A DNA stretch of 8,714 nucleotides from an uncultured Lachnospiraceae bacterium (GTDB lineage Bacteria; Bacillota_A; Clostridia; Lachnospirales; Lachnospiraceae): the NCBI GenBank assembly GCA_902796775.1, contig CADBQK010000325.1:1-8714 (forward strand), in the 5' to 3' direction. Below the pieces are notes generated by a model. It searched no databases. It was not told the DNA's origin and worked only from the letters and a program-made list of their open reading frames with translations. Positions within the stretch are counted from its first letter, which is position 1. Each line of letters starts with the position of its first letter. The position numbers were made by a program, and so were the translations under genes. Shown in pieces: positions 1 through 5,985 of this stretch.

Positions 1-19
1 ATTATTATTTCCATTCTGT

Positions 20-58
20 TATGCCTTCTTTATGCTCTAATATGCCTTTTTTATGTAT
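20..58. repeat. Helically phased TATGCCT-like direct repeats
   Basis: TATGCCT occurs at 20-26 and 41-47, with TATGCTC between them at 31-37 and a weaker TATGTAT at 52-58. The ATG trinucleotides start at 21, 32, 42 and 53, so the spacing is 11, 10 and 11 bp, one helical turn each. The same heptamer recurs in the same orientation at 110-116 and 506-512. Tandem 7-bp units at one-turn spacing are typical of sites bound by OmpR/PhoB-type response regulators, but no regulator can be named. The array lies beyond the 3' end of the 52-residue gene and may serve a gene to the left of the window. Confidence 0.35.
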
Positions 59-118
59 GGATTTCATTTTTTGAGTTAAATCTGTATGAAGCAGACTGTA
101 TAATCAGAATATGCCTCA

Positions 119-277
119 TCAATAATGTTTGTTGATGGCATTAAACATAGCTAAACTGTTAAACAGCTTTGCAAGTTTTTCCCAGAAAGATTTCTCTTCA
201 GTTTTTTCCTTTTCGTCTTCTGTATCCACCATGTATTCTTTGGAATCTTTATGTTTATCTTTGAATTCTTCGTACAT
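119..277 (-). CDS. Small charged hypothetical protein (52 aa)
   Basis: I do not recognise this protein. The case for translation is the ribosome binding site: AAAGGAGA at 293-286 ends 8 bp before the ATG at 277-275, as good as that of any established gene here. The frame stays open for 52 codons to TGA at 121-119. Residues 1-29 are very polar (about 12 acidic and 7 lysines, MYEEFKDKHK... onward). Residues 30-50 could form an amphipathic helix with Phe31, Trp32, Leu35, Leu38, Phe39, Leu42, Phe45 and Ile48. There is no signal peptide, cysteine motif or clear transmembrane span. It diverges from the ABC ATPase gene and has a candidate promoter (TATAAT at 369-364) and a palindrome (310-323) upstream. 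A membrane-associated or regulatory small protein is possible but is inference. A spurious reading frame cannot be excluded without homologues. Confidence 0.6.
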   Translation of the reverse strand: MYEEFKDKHKDSKEYMVDTEDEKEKTEEKSFWEKLAKLFNSLAMFNAINKHY

Positions 278-309
278 GTCCGGTATCTCCTTTCAGTATC
301 TTTAGCGTT

Positions 310-323
310 ATAAACTAGTTTAT
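310..323. promoter_or_regulatory. Perfect 14-bp palindrome, possible operator
   Basis: ATAAACTAGTTTAT equals its own reverse complement with no mismatch. It sits in the minus-strand leader of the 52-residue gene, about 33 bp before that gene's start codon and downstream of its candidate -10 box. A dimeric repressor could bind here. The sequence is AT-rich, so chance occurrence is not negligible. Confidence 0.35.
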
Positions 324-363
324 CCGGAGAATGTGATATAGAGAGTTTTAGTGCGATAAACAC

Positions 364-392
364 ATTATACATAACACGCCTTCTCTTTTCCA
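364..392 (-). promoter_or_regulatory. Candidate promoter for the 52-aa gene
   Basis: On the minus strand there is a perfect TATAAT (369-364), preceded after 17 bp by TGGAAA (392-387, four of six matches to TTGACA). Transcription would start near 357, giving a leader of about 80 nt that contains the 310-323 palindrome. The -35 box is weak, so the call rests mainly on the -10 hexamer and its position. Confidence 0.4.
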
Positions 393-393
393 T

Positions 394-576
394 ACCTTAG
401 ATAAGAGAAATGTATCAAATGTAAACAAAGATTTCCGTATAATTTCGGATACTTCTGTTATTGCTGCATGAAGCGGATTCCTGTAATATTGATGTAGTTT
501 ATAAGTATGCCTGCAAGCATATTATATTTCTGCTTAATCTTAAATAAGTAACAGTTTTCAAACGGAGGAATGTTTC
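394..576 (+). other. AT-rich leader region of the ABC ATPase gene
   Basis: No gene is visible here. Two weak promoter options face the ATPase gene. One is a perfect TATAAT at 438-443 without a recognisable -35 box, flanked by TCCG (434-437) and CGGA (446-449). The other is TTTATA (497-502) with a 17-bp spacer to TATTAT (520-525). The ribosome binding site GGAGG (564-568) lies 8 bp before the ATG at 577 and decides that start. Confidence 0.4.
506..521. promoter_or_regulatory. Near-palindrome between candidate -35 and -10 boxes
   Basis: TATGCCTGCAAGCATA is palindromic apart from one non-complementary pair (C511/A516): TATGC and GCATA arms flank a TGCA core. It fills the spacer of the candidate promoter 497-525 of the ABC ATPase gene, a classic position for a repressor operator. 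Its left half is the TATGCCT heptamer seen at 20, 41 and 110. The cognate regulator is unknown; the CdaR-like regulator encoded downstream is one candidate. Confidence 0.35.
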
Positions 577-1686
577 ATGGCTAATTTATCACTTAAAAAC
601 GTTCAGAAGATCTATCCCAATGGCTATCATGCAGTTCATGATTTTAATCTTGAGATTGAAGATAAAGAGTTTATCATTTTCGTCGGCCCTTCCGGCTGCG
701 GTAAATCCACTACTCTGCGTATGATCGCAGGTCTGGAGTCAATTTCCGAAGGTGAGTTCAGGATCGACGGCGACCTGATGAACAATGTCGAGCCTAAGGA
801 TCGTGATATTGCCATGGTCTTCCAGAACTATGCTCTGTATCCGCATATGTCCATCTATGACAATATGGCATTTTCCCTTAAGCTGCGCAAGGTTCCTGCT
901 GATGAGATTGACAAGAAGGTCCGCGAAGCAGCCAGGATCCTTGACCTGGAGAAGCTCCTTGACAGAAAGCCCAGTCAGCTCTCCGGCGGCCAGAGACAGC
1001 GTGTTGCCATGGGCCGTGCAATCGTCCGTAATCCTAAGGTATTCCTGATGGACGAGCCTCTCTCCAACCTGGATGCTAAACTGAGAGTACAGATGCGTAT
1101 TGAGATCTCCAAGATCCACCAGAACCTGGGCGCGACCATCATCTACGTTACACATGACCAGGTAGAAGCTATGACCCTCGGCAGCCGTATCGTTGTTATG
1201 AAAGATGGTTATGTACAGCAGGTAGATACCCCTCAGAATCTTTACAATAAGCCCTGCAATCTCTTTGTAGCAGGCTTTATCGGTTCTCCTCAGATGAACT
1301 TCTTCGATGCTGAATGTAAGGTAAACGGCAATGATGTAACACTCCAGATCGGCAGCAGCACTTTCCCTGTTCCCGCAGATAAGGCAAAGGCTCTGATCGA
1401 TGGCGGTTACGATGGCAAGACGGTTATCCTGGGCATTCGTCCGGAGAATGTAAACGAGGCTACTGCAGAAGATCTGAGCAAGGGCTCCACGATTGAAGCA
1501 GACATCAAGTTCTATGAGCTGCTCGGTGCAGAAGTATATCTGTACTTTGATCTGGAAGGTATGCAGATGACAGCCCGTACAGATGCCAGCACTTCCCTGA
1601 AGCAGGGTTCCAAAGCTCATTTCTCGCTGAACATGGACAAGATCCATGTCTTTGACAAAGAGACAGAAGAGACGATTACCAACTAG
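577..1686 (+). CDS. msmK: Carbohydrate ABC importer ATPase (MsmK/UgpC type)
   Basis: This is the cytoplasmic ATPase of a CUT1-family sugar importer; a dimer hydrolyses ATP to drive uptake through a membrane permease pair. In 369 residues the family motifs are in order: Walker A GPSGCGKST at 37-45, Q-loop Gln83, signature LSGGQ at 135-139, Walker B VFLMDE at 155-160, H-loop His193, then a C-terminal TOBE-type regulatory domain from about residue 240 with GIRPE at 286-290. Length and layout match MsmK/MsmX/UgpC proteins. The ATG at 577 has GGAGG 8 bp upstream. The gene stands alone: no permease or binding protein is nearby and a terminator follows. Known MsmK and MsmX proteins energise several importers encoded elsewhere, and that is the likely role here. 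The transported sugars cannot be read from this sequence. UgpC is the automated-pipeline name for the same family and does not imply glycerol-3-phosphate uptake. Confidence 0.95.
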   Translation: MANLSLKNVQKIYPNGYHAVHDFNLEIEDKEFIIFVGPSGCGKSTTLRMIAGLESISEGEFRIDGDLMNNVEPKDRDIAMVFQNYALYPHMSIYDNMAFSLKLRKVPADEIDKKVREAARILDLEKLLDRKPSQLSGGQRQRVAMGRAIVRNPKVFLMDEPLSNLDAKLRVQMRIEISKIHQNLGATIIYVTHDQVEAMTLGSRIVVMKDGYVQQVDTPQNLYNKPCNLFVAGFIGSPQMNFFDAECKVNGNDVTLQIGSSTFPVPADKAKALIDGGYDGKTVILGIRPENVNEATAEDLSKGSTIEADIKFYELLGAEVYLYFDLEGMQMTARTDASTSLKQGSKAHFSLNMDKIHVFDKETEETITN

Positions 1687-1719
1687 AGCATATCGCCCCT
1701 CCTCTATACTCCAGACAAG

Positions 1720-1764
1720 GAAGCTCCCGCAAATCCGCAAACCGGATTTCGGGAGCTTCTTTTA
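1720..1764 (+). terminator. Intrinsic terminator after msmK
   Basis: GAAGCTCCCG (1720-1729) pairs with CGGGAGCTTC (1750-1759), and AAATCCG (1731-1737) pairs with CGGATTT (1743-1749). One C (1730) is bulged and the loop is 5 nt. A short TTTT tract follows the 17-bp stem. It starts 33 bp after the msmK stop and separates that gene from the downstream regulator. Confidence 0.9.
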
Positions 1765-1810
1765 TGGATGAAAATGTGTTAAGATGTTTGCATATACCGG
1801 TAACAGGCAG

Positions 1811-1824
1811 TGTAAGCGCAGACA
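1811..1824 (+). promoter_or_regulatory. Candidate cre site (CcpA operator)
   Basis: TGTAAGCGCAGACA matches the classical Bacillus cre consensus TGWAANCGNTNWCA at every position except one (A in place of the central-right T). It lies 54 bp before the ATG of the CdaR-like regulator, in the gap after the msmK terminator. This suggests carbon-catabolite control of the regulator. No confident -35/-10 pair is visible beside it. Confidence 0.45.
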
Positions 1825-1878
1825 TCGCAATGGTTTGTCACGATTATAAGCGCGAAACAGGTAAAACAGGTGATTTTC

Positions 1879-2778
1879 ATGAATGCATCAGATAATCTAC
1901 AGCAATCGATCCTTCAGCTTAGACAGCTGACCGGCCTTCCGATTGAGCTCAGGGAACAGGATATCCGTGATCCGGAGGAAGCCGTACAGAAGATCCGCAG
2001 GCTGTGCATGACACTGCGGGATACTGACCATCAGGAACATGTCATCCTTAGATGGCTTACCGGAGAGATCCCGGATGATGAGTTTTATCAGTATGCTGCA
2101 AGGACACATCTGGACTCCGGCGGGATCAGGACCTTGTATCTGATCCGTTTTGGAAAGAAGCTGTATCCGGAGATCACATTGGTACTGCGCAGCATGTTTC
2201 CGGACAGCCGTACATGGATCCTGCCCTTTGACCAGACGCAAATCCTTCTAGCCTGCCACTTTCAGGCGCATGAGCATCCGTTTGCTGAGGAGACTGCCTA
2301 CAAAATTCTGGATCTCATGAATACAGAGCTGATGGAACAGGTCTGTATTTCTTTCAGCGGCACAGTACACAGCAGCCAGGAACTGACAAGCTCCTGCAGA
2401 CAATGTATCCTGGCGATGAAGGTCGGCTCGATCTTCTATCCGGACAGGACGATCTATGCATACAATGAGCTGGGAATCGGGCAGCTGCTCTATGACTCTC
2501 CGGAAGAAACCCTCAGGGAATACGTCCGCAGTCATATCGGCGAACGCTTTCTCACTCAGGCATCACCTGCCTTCAATACGGAAAACCAGAATACAGCCAA
2601 CTGTTTTTTCAGCAACGATATGAATATTGCGCAGACTGCCAAGCAGCTCCACGTACACCGCAATACGCTTCTTTATCGTCTGGAGCAGATCGAAAATGAG
2701 ACCGGTCTTGATATCCGCCGCTTTGACCAGGCTGTGACCTACCGGATCTGTTCCCTGATCCTGCTGGGGCTGAAATAG
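1879..2778 (+). CDS. CdaR/PucR-family transcriptional regulator
   Basis: This is a probable DNA-binding regulator of 299 residues. The C-terminal part (about 243-295) is the helix-turn-helix typical of the PucR/CdaR family, with MNIAQTAKQLHVHRNTLLYRL at its centre, followed by ENETGLDIR. The middle (about 85-205) resembles the degenerate GGDEF-like domain of CdaR proteins and ends in the usual YNELGIGQLL. The N-terminal sugar-diacid recognition domain of Escherichia coli CdaR is absent, so the ligand is unknown. I chose the ATG at 1879 because AGGTGA (1868-1873) precedes it by 5 bp; an in-frame GTG at 1870 would add three residues. The gene follows the MsmK-type ATPase and a candidate cre site, so a role in carbohydrate uptake control is a reasonable inference. 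It converges on smpB with 17 bp between the stops and no obvious shared terminator. Confidence 0.85.
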   Translation: MNASDNLQQSILQLRQLTGLPIELREQDIRDPEEAVQKIRRLCMTLRDTDHQEHVILRWLTGEIPDDEFYQYAARTHLDSGGIRTLYLIRFGKKLYPEITLVLRSMFPDSRTWILPFDQTQILLACHFQAHEHPFAEETAYKILDLMNTELMEQVCISFSGTVHSSQELTSSCRQCILAMKVGSIFYPDRTIYAYNELGIGQLLYDSPEETLREYVRSHIGERFLTQASPAFNTENQNTANCFFSNDMNIAQTAKQLHVHRNTLLYRLEQIENETGLDIRRFDQAVTYRICSLILLGLK

Positions 2779-2795
2779 CAAAGCACGGATCTTTT

Positions 2796-3263
2796 TTATC
2801 GGAAACGGATCTTCATATCACGCTCCGCTTCCCTGCGCATATCCTTTTTTGCGATGTCAGTCCGTTTATCATAGAGCTTCTTGCCTTTGGCCAGACCGAT
2901 CTCTACTTTTACGAGACTTCCTTTGAAATAAACGCGCAGGGGTACGATAGTATAGCCTTTCTGGGCAACCTGTGCAGCGAGCTTACGGATCTCACTGCGA
3001 TGGACCAGCAGCTTTCTGGTCCGCAGTGGATCCTTATTCATGATATTCCCCTTTTCATAGGGGCTGATATGCATATGCTCAATAAACATCTCCCCGCCTT
3101 TGATAACGATGAAGGACTCCTTGATACTGCATTTGCCCATTCTCAAAGACTTCACTTCTGTCCCAACCAGGGAGATGCCAGCCTCATACTTATCTTCTAT
3201 AAAATAATCGTGGAATGCCTTCTTATTATTGGCAATCAGTTTTACAGCATTTTTTTCAGCCAT
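2796..3263 (-). CDS. smpB: SsrA-binding protein SmpB
   Basis: SmpB binds tmRNA and delivers it to stalled ribosomes for trans-translation. The 155 residues match the family in length and motifs: [17 protein letters not shown] near the start, GTEVKSLR at 34-41, the core barrel ([14 protein letters not shown]), [12 protein letters not shown] at 123-134, and the basic C-terminal tail [16 protein letters not shown] that becomes helical in the ribosomal mRNA channel. The start is the ATG at 3263-3261, with GAGG 7 bp upstream; an upstream in-frame TTG at 3269 is less likely. It is the last gene of the secG-rnr-smpB unit. RNase R and SmpB-tmRNA are known to cooperate in clearing defective mRNA. The tmRNA gene ssrA, often just downstream of smpB, is not here: the converging regulator gene occupies that place. 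Confidence 0.97.
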   Translation of the reverse strand: MAEKNAVKLIANNKKAFHDYFIEDKYEAGISLVGTEVKSLRMGKCSIKESFIVIKGGEMFIEHMHISPYEKGNIMNKDPLRTRKLLVHRSEIRKLAAQVAQKGYTIVPLRVYFKGSLVKVEIGLAKGKKLYDKRTDIAKKDMRREAERDMKIRFR

Positions 3264-3292
3264 TTCCAAACCTCATGATTCATTTTACGGTA

Positions 3293-3312
3293 CTGTACAT
3301 GAAGTTGTACAG
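3293..3312 (-). other. Small hairpin between rnr and smpB
   Basis: CTGTACA (3293-3299) and TGTACAG (3306-3312) form a perfect 7-bp inverted repeat with a 6-nt loop. It lies in the 70-bp gap after the rnr stop. There is no T run on either side, so it is not an intrinsic terminator. It could be an mRNA-processing or stabilising stem between the two cistrons. Confidence 0.4.
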
Positions 3313-3333
3313 AAAACCGAAAAATAGGGATCT

Positions 3334-5556
3334 TTACTGAATAACAGCAAAATATACGATTTTTGCAGCCAGATCTGCCTGCAGGACTTGTATCCTCACA
3401 GGATCTCCGATCCGGTAACAGCGTTCTGTATCTACTCCGCGCAGAATCCCCTCTCCCTGATCGTAAACATAATAATCGTCATCCAGATATTCCAGACGGA
3501 CCATGCCCTCACAGGTATTATCGAGCTCTACAAAGAATCCCCATCCGGAGATGCCGGATATACGTCCGTCGTATTCCTCACCAATATGCCTGGACAGATA
3601 TTCTGCCTTTTTGATCTTGTCCAGAGCTCTCTCCGCGTCATCTGCTCTTCTCTCTGCTGCAGAAGACGCCCGAGCTGTATCGGGCAGGATCTCCCGATAA
3701 TGGGAGCGTCTCCTCTCGTCCATCTTCCCGTGCAGATTTTCCTTGATAATACGGTGAATCTGCAGATCGGGATAGCGGCGGATCGGTGAAGTGAAATGAC
3801 AATAATAGGAAGCAGCCAGACCAAAGTGCCCCGGATTGTCTGTGGTATATGCAGCTCGTTTCATCGACCGCAGCACCATACGGGACAGGAAAGCTGCTTC
3901 AGGCATGCCATCAATCTTTCCGAGAAGCTTCTGCAGCTCCATCGGGTGGATCTCCCGGTTATGCGTATGGATCGAATAGCCAAAGCTTCGAATCAATGAG
4001 CCGAGTTTCTCGATCTTATCCGGATCCGGGGACTCATGACTTCTGTATATAAAGGGCATCTCCTGCCAGAAGTAATCCTCAGCAATCGTTTCATTCGCCA
4101 TCAGCATAAAATCTTCGATCATGCGGTTAGCATCATTGATCTCATAGGGGCTGACACATATCGGAACTCCATCCTCTCCCAGCACGATCTTCGACTCAGG
4201 GAAATCAAAGTCGATACCGCCTCTCTCCTGCCGCCGTTTCCGGATCAGATCAGACAGTTCCTTCATATCATACAGCATATGCAGAGTGTCTGCATCTATA
4301 GATTGTGTACAGATGTTTTCATCTGCAGACTGTGTGAAGGTATCGTCCATGCTTCTGGTGCTGTCTGACGGCCTCTCTTCTGCTGTTCTGCAGTCAGCTG
4401 TACCGGACTCTGTCATATGCTCCAACAGTCCTCCAACCTGTTTGTAGGACATGCGGTGATCAGAACAGATCACGGACTCACATATCTCATGACCGGTAAC
4501 TCTCCCGTTATGATCAAAGTCCATCAGGCAGCTGAGTGTAAGCCGGTCTGCACCTTCATTTAATGAGCAGATACCATTGGAAAGGCTTTTGGGAAGCATA
4601 GGAATTACCGTGTCGATCAGGTAGACACTGGTACCTCTGTTCAGAGCCTCCCTGTCAAGTGGTGACCCCTCCTGCACATAGTGGCTTACATCCGCGATGT
4701 GCACACCAAGCCGGAAACCTTCTTCTGTTTTCTCAAGACTGATTGCATCATCCAGATCTTTGGCATCTTCTCCGTCAATCGTGATCGTCAGTACATTTCG
4801 AAAATCTTTACGAAGTGATATTTCCTCTTCCGGTATATCCTGCCTCACAGAAGCTGCCTGGGCAAGGACATCTCCGGGAAAATCCTGTGATATTCCATAG
4901 CTTTCTGCTACAGCTGCAGCATCACACCGCGCATCATCGGCTCTGCCCAGGATCCGGATCACTTCGCCCTCAGGATTGCGGTTTCTGTTCCCGAAATCCA
5001 GTATCCGGACGACTACACGGCATCCATCTGCAGCGCTGCCGTTTTTCTCCTTAGAGATAAAAACATCTTTCCCAATCTTCTGATTGTCCGGCACAACAAA
5101 GCCAAAGTACTTTGCTTTCTGATATGTGCCGACAATCCTGTCATGCGCACGGTGAGTGATAGAGATGATCTTCCCCTCCGGTTTCTTTCCTCTGCCGGCC
5201 GGGCCATCGTTCCACTTCAGGACCTGCACATTTACCGTATCGCCGTCCATAGCATTCATCGTATCATCCGGGGAAATGAAGATATCTTCTTGTGACTTAT
5301 CAGTCCTGACAAAACCGAATCCCCTGGAGTTGGATGAGAAAACACCCTCAACCCGGTCAGGCTTCGGGATCCGGTAGGTCTGCTCCCTGGTCAGGCAGAT
5401 ACTCCCATCGCTGATCAGTTCACCTAGCAGACGAGAGAAATCCTGACGCTCCTCCTTGCGGACACCCAGGCATCCGCACAACTGTTTAAACTTCATAGGA
5501 CGATAGCTCTCCTCGCCCATAAAAGCCAGGAGCATCGCCTTCCTGTCTGCATCCAT
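3334..5556 (-). CDS. rnr: Ribonuclease R (3'-5' exoribonuclease)
   Basis: RNase R degrades RNA processively from the 3' end, including structured RNA and tmRNA-tagged messages. Its 740 residues show the full architecture: an N-terminal winged helix (1-65), cold-shock domain 1 (about 70-112, RGFGFVRTD), cold-shock domain 2 (about 140-188, YFGFVVPD), the RNB catalytic domain (about 250-600) and a C-terminal S1 domain (about 660-736). The four metal-binding aspartates fit DGEDAKDLDDA as Asp261, Asp267, Asp269 and Asp270, and the conserved TSPIRRYPDL is at 589-598. The ATG at 5556 has AGGAG 7 bp upstream. Unusual is a hydrophilic Ser/Thr/Asp/Glu-rich stretch of about 45 residues (379-424) inside the RNB domain, where the relatives I recall have a short linker. 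The frame is continuous across it. The gene lies between secG and smpB, its conserved neighbours in Firmicutes. Confidence 0.97.
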   Translation of the reverse strand: MDADRKAMLLAFMGEESYRPMKFKQLCGCLGVRKEERQDFSRLLGELISDGSICLTREQTYRIPKPDRVEGVFSSNSRGFGFVRTDKSQEDIFISPDDTMNAMDGDTVNVQVLKWNDGPAGRGKKPEGKIISITHRAHDRIVGTYQKAKYFGFVVPDNQKIGKDVFISKEKNGSAADGCRVVVRILDFGNRNRNPEGEVIRILGRADDARCDAAAVAESYGISQDFPGDVLAQAASVRQDIPEEEISLRKDFRNVLTITIDGEDAKDLDDAISLEKTEEGFRLGVHIADVSHYVQEGSPLDREALNRGTSVYLIDTVIPMLPKSLSNGICSLNEGADRLTLSCLMDFDHNGRVTGHEICESVICSDHRMSYKQVGGLLEHMTESGTADCRTAEERPSDSTRSMDDTFTQSADENICTQSIDADTLHMLYDMKELSDLIRKRRQERGGIDFDFPESKIVLGEDGVPICVSPYEINDANRMIEDFMLMANETIAEDYFWQEMPFIYRSHESPDPDKIEKLGSLIRSFGYSIHTHNREIHPMELQKLLGKIDGMPEAAFLSRMVLRSMKRAAYTTDNPGHFGLAASYYCHFTSPIRRYPDLQIHRIIKENLHGKMDERRRSHYREILPDTARASSAAERRADDAERALDKIKKAEYLSRHIGEEYDGRISGISGWGFFVELDNTCEGMVRLEYLDDDYYVYDQGEGILRGVDTERCYRIGDPVRIQVLQADLAAKIVYFAVIQ

Positions 5557-5590
5557 TGCTGGTCTCCTTACTTGCTAATTGTTTCAAAGA

Positions 5591-5634
5591 TCCGGAAACA
5601 GGAAAGGCACCCCGTTTCCGGAGTGCCATCCTGT
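5591..5634 (-). promoter_or_regulatory. Two competing hairpins in the rnr leader
   Basis: In minus-strand RNA, structure A pairs 5634-5629 with 5603-5598 (ACAGGA/TCCTGT) and 5627-5620 with 5613-5606 (GGCACTCC/GGGGTGCC, one U-G wobble) around the 6-nt loop GGAAAC, with a small internal loop. Structure B pairs TCCGGAAAC (5622-5614) with GTTTCCGGA (5599-5591), a perfect 9-bp stem with a 14-nt loop. A and B share bases and exclude each other. Neither is followed by a U run. They lie 34-78 nt before the rnr start codon, between secG and rnr. An attenuator-like switch or a nuclease-processing site is possible. Confidence 0.5.
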
Positions 5635-5674
5635 ATCAACCAAGTGACAGCTGATAACTCTGATAATCAGATGA

Positions 5675-5926
5675 TCAGAAACCCCATCCCATATTCAGGA
5701 TGATGGAAAGGACAATAAACAGCGCAAGAAAGACAAATGTCAGCCTCTCACGCATTGCATCCTCGGTATGCTTCCTGCCATGGGTAGAAAAATATGTGTC
5801 GTTGTTTCTGACAACAACCGTCCCATTCAGGTCTGCACCCTCACCTTTGCCAAGGAATATGAGATAAACAAGCACGGCACATACGATAAAGAAAACGACC
5901 GTAACCGCGATTCTGATAGCACTCAT
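5675..5926 (-). CDS. secG: Preprotein translocase subunit SecG
   Basis: SecG is the small membrane subunit of the SecYEG protein-export channel. The 83-residue product has the expected layout: a transmembrane segment at about 6-25 (VTVVFFIVCAVLVYLIFL), a polar loop at 26-60, and a second transmembrane segment at about 62-79 starting ERLTFVFLALF. The conserved RLT before the second helix is present. The loop is less glycine-rich than usual (GKGEGADLNGTVVVRNN) and the usual Leu-Gln after helix 1 is Leu-Gly. I chose the ATG at 5926-5924 because GGAGG lies 7 bp upstream; an in-frame TTG at 5947 would add seven residues that include the ribosome binding site itself. Position directly upstream of rnr and smpB strongly supports the call. 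Confidence 0.9.
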   Translation of the reverse strand: MSAIRIAVTVVFFIVCAVLVYLIFLGKGEGADLNGTVVVRNNDTYFSTHGRKHTEDAMRERLTFVFLALFIVLSIILNMGWGF

Positions 5927-5955
5927 GCGTACACCTCCAGTACTCAATCTGAATT

Positions 5956-5985
5956 ATTCTATCATATGCCCCGTAGGAAAGTCAA
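5956..5985 (-). promoter_or_regulatory. Strong promoter for secG-rnr-smpB
   Basis: The minus strand reads TTGACT (5985-5980, five of six), an 18-bp spacer, and TAGAAT (5961-5956, five of six) preceded by TGA, giving an extended -10 element. Transcription should start near 5949, leaving a leader of about 23 nt that holds the secG GGAGG (5938-5934). The -35 box contains the rpiB stop codon (5984-5982), so the housekeeping unit can be transcribed independently of the sugar genes upstream. Confidence 0.8.

Noticed and set aside
151..393. 80-codon minus-strand frame overlapping the 52-residue gene
   Set aside because: It has no properly spaced ribosome binding site (AAGG is only one base from the ATG), its basic, Lys/Arg-rich composition fits translation of AT-rich DNA in the wrong frame, and the candidate promoter of the better-supported small gene lies inside it.
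739..1740. 333-codon open frame antisense to msmK
   Set aside because: Long but entirely opposite a gene with all ABC ATPase motifs; its protein resembles no family I know, and it starts within the msmK terminator.
1764..1895. 43-codon plus-strand frame between msmK and the regulator
   Set aside because: No ribosome binding site; it starts directly at the terminator T tract and overlaps the regulator start, so it is most likely chance.
2779..2795. Shared bidirectional terminator between the regulator and smpB
   Set aside because: The 17-bp gap has a short T run and a repeated ACGGATCTT nearby (direct, not inverted), but no hairpin can be drawn.
2779..3333. tmRNA gene next to smpB
   Set aside because: ssrA is often adjacent to smpB, but both flanks are occupied (regulator gene and a 70-bp gap to rnr), leaving no room for it.
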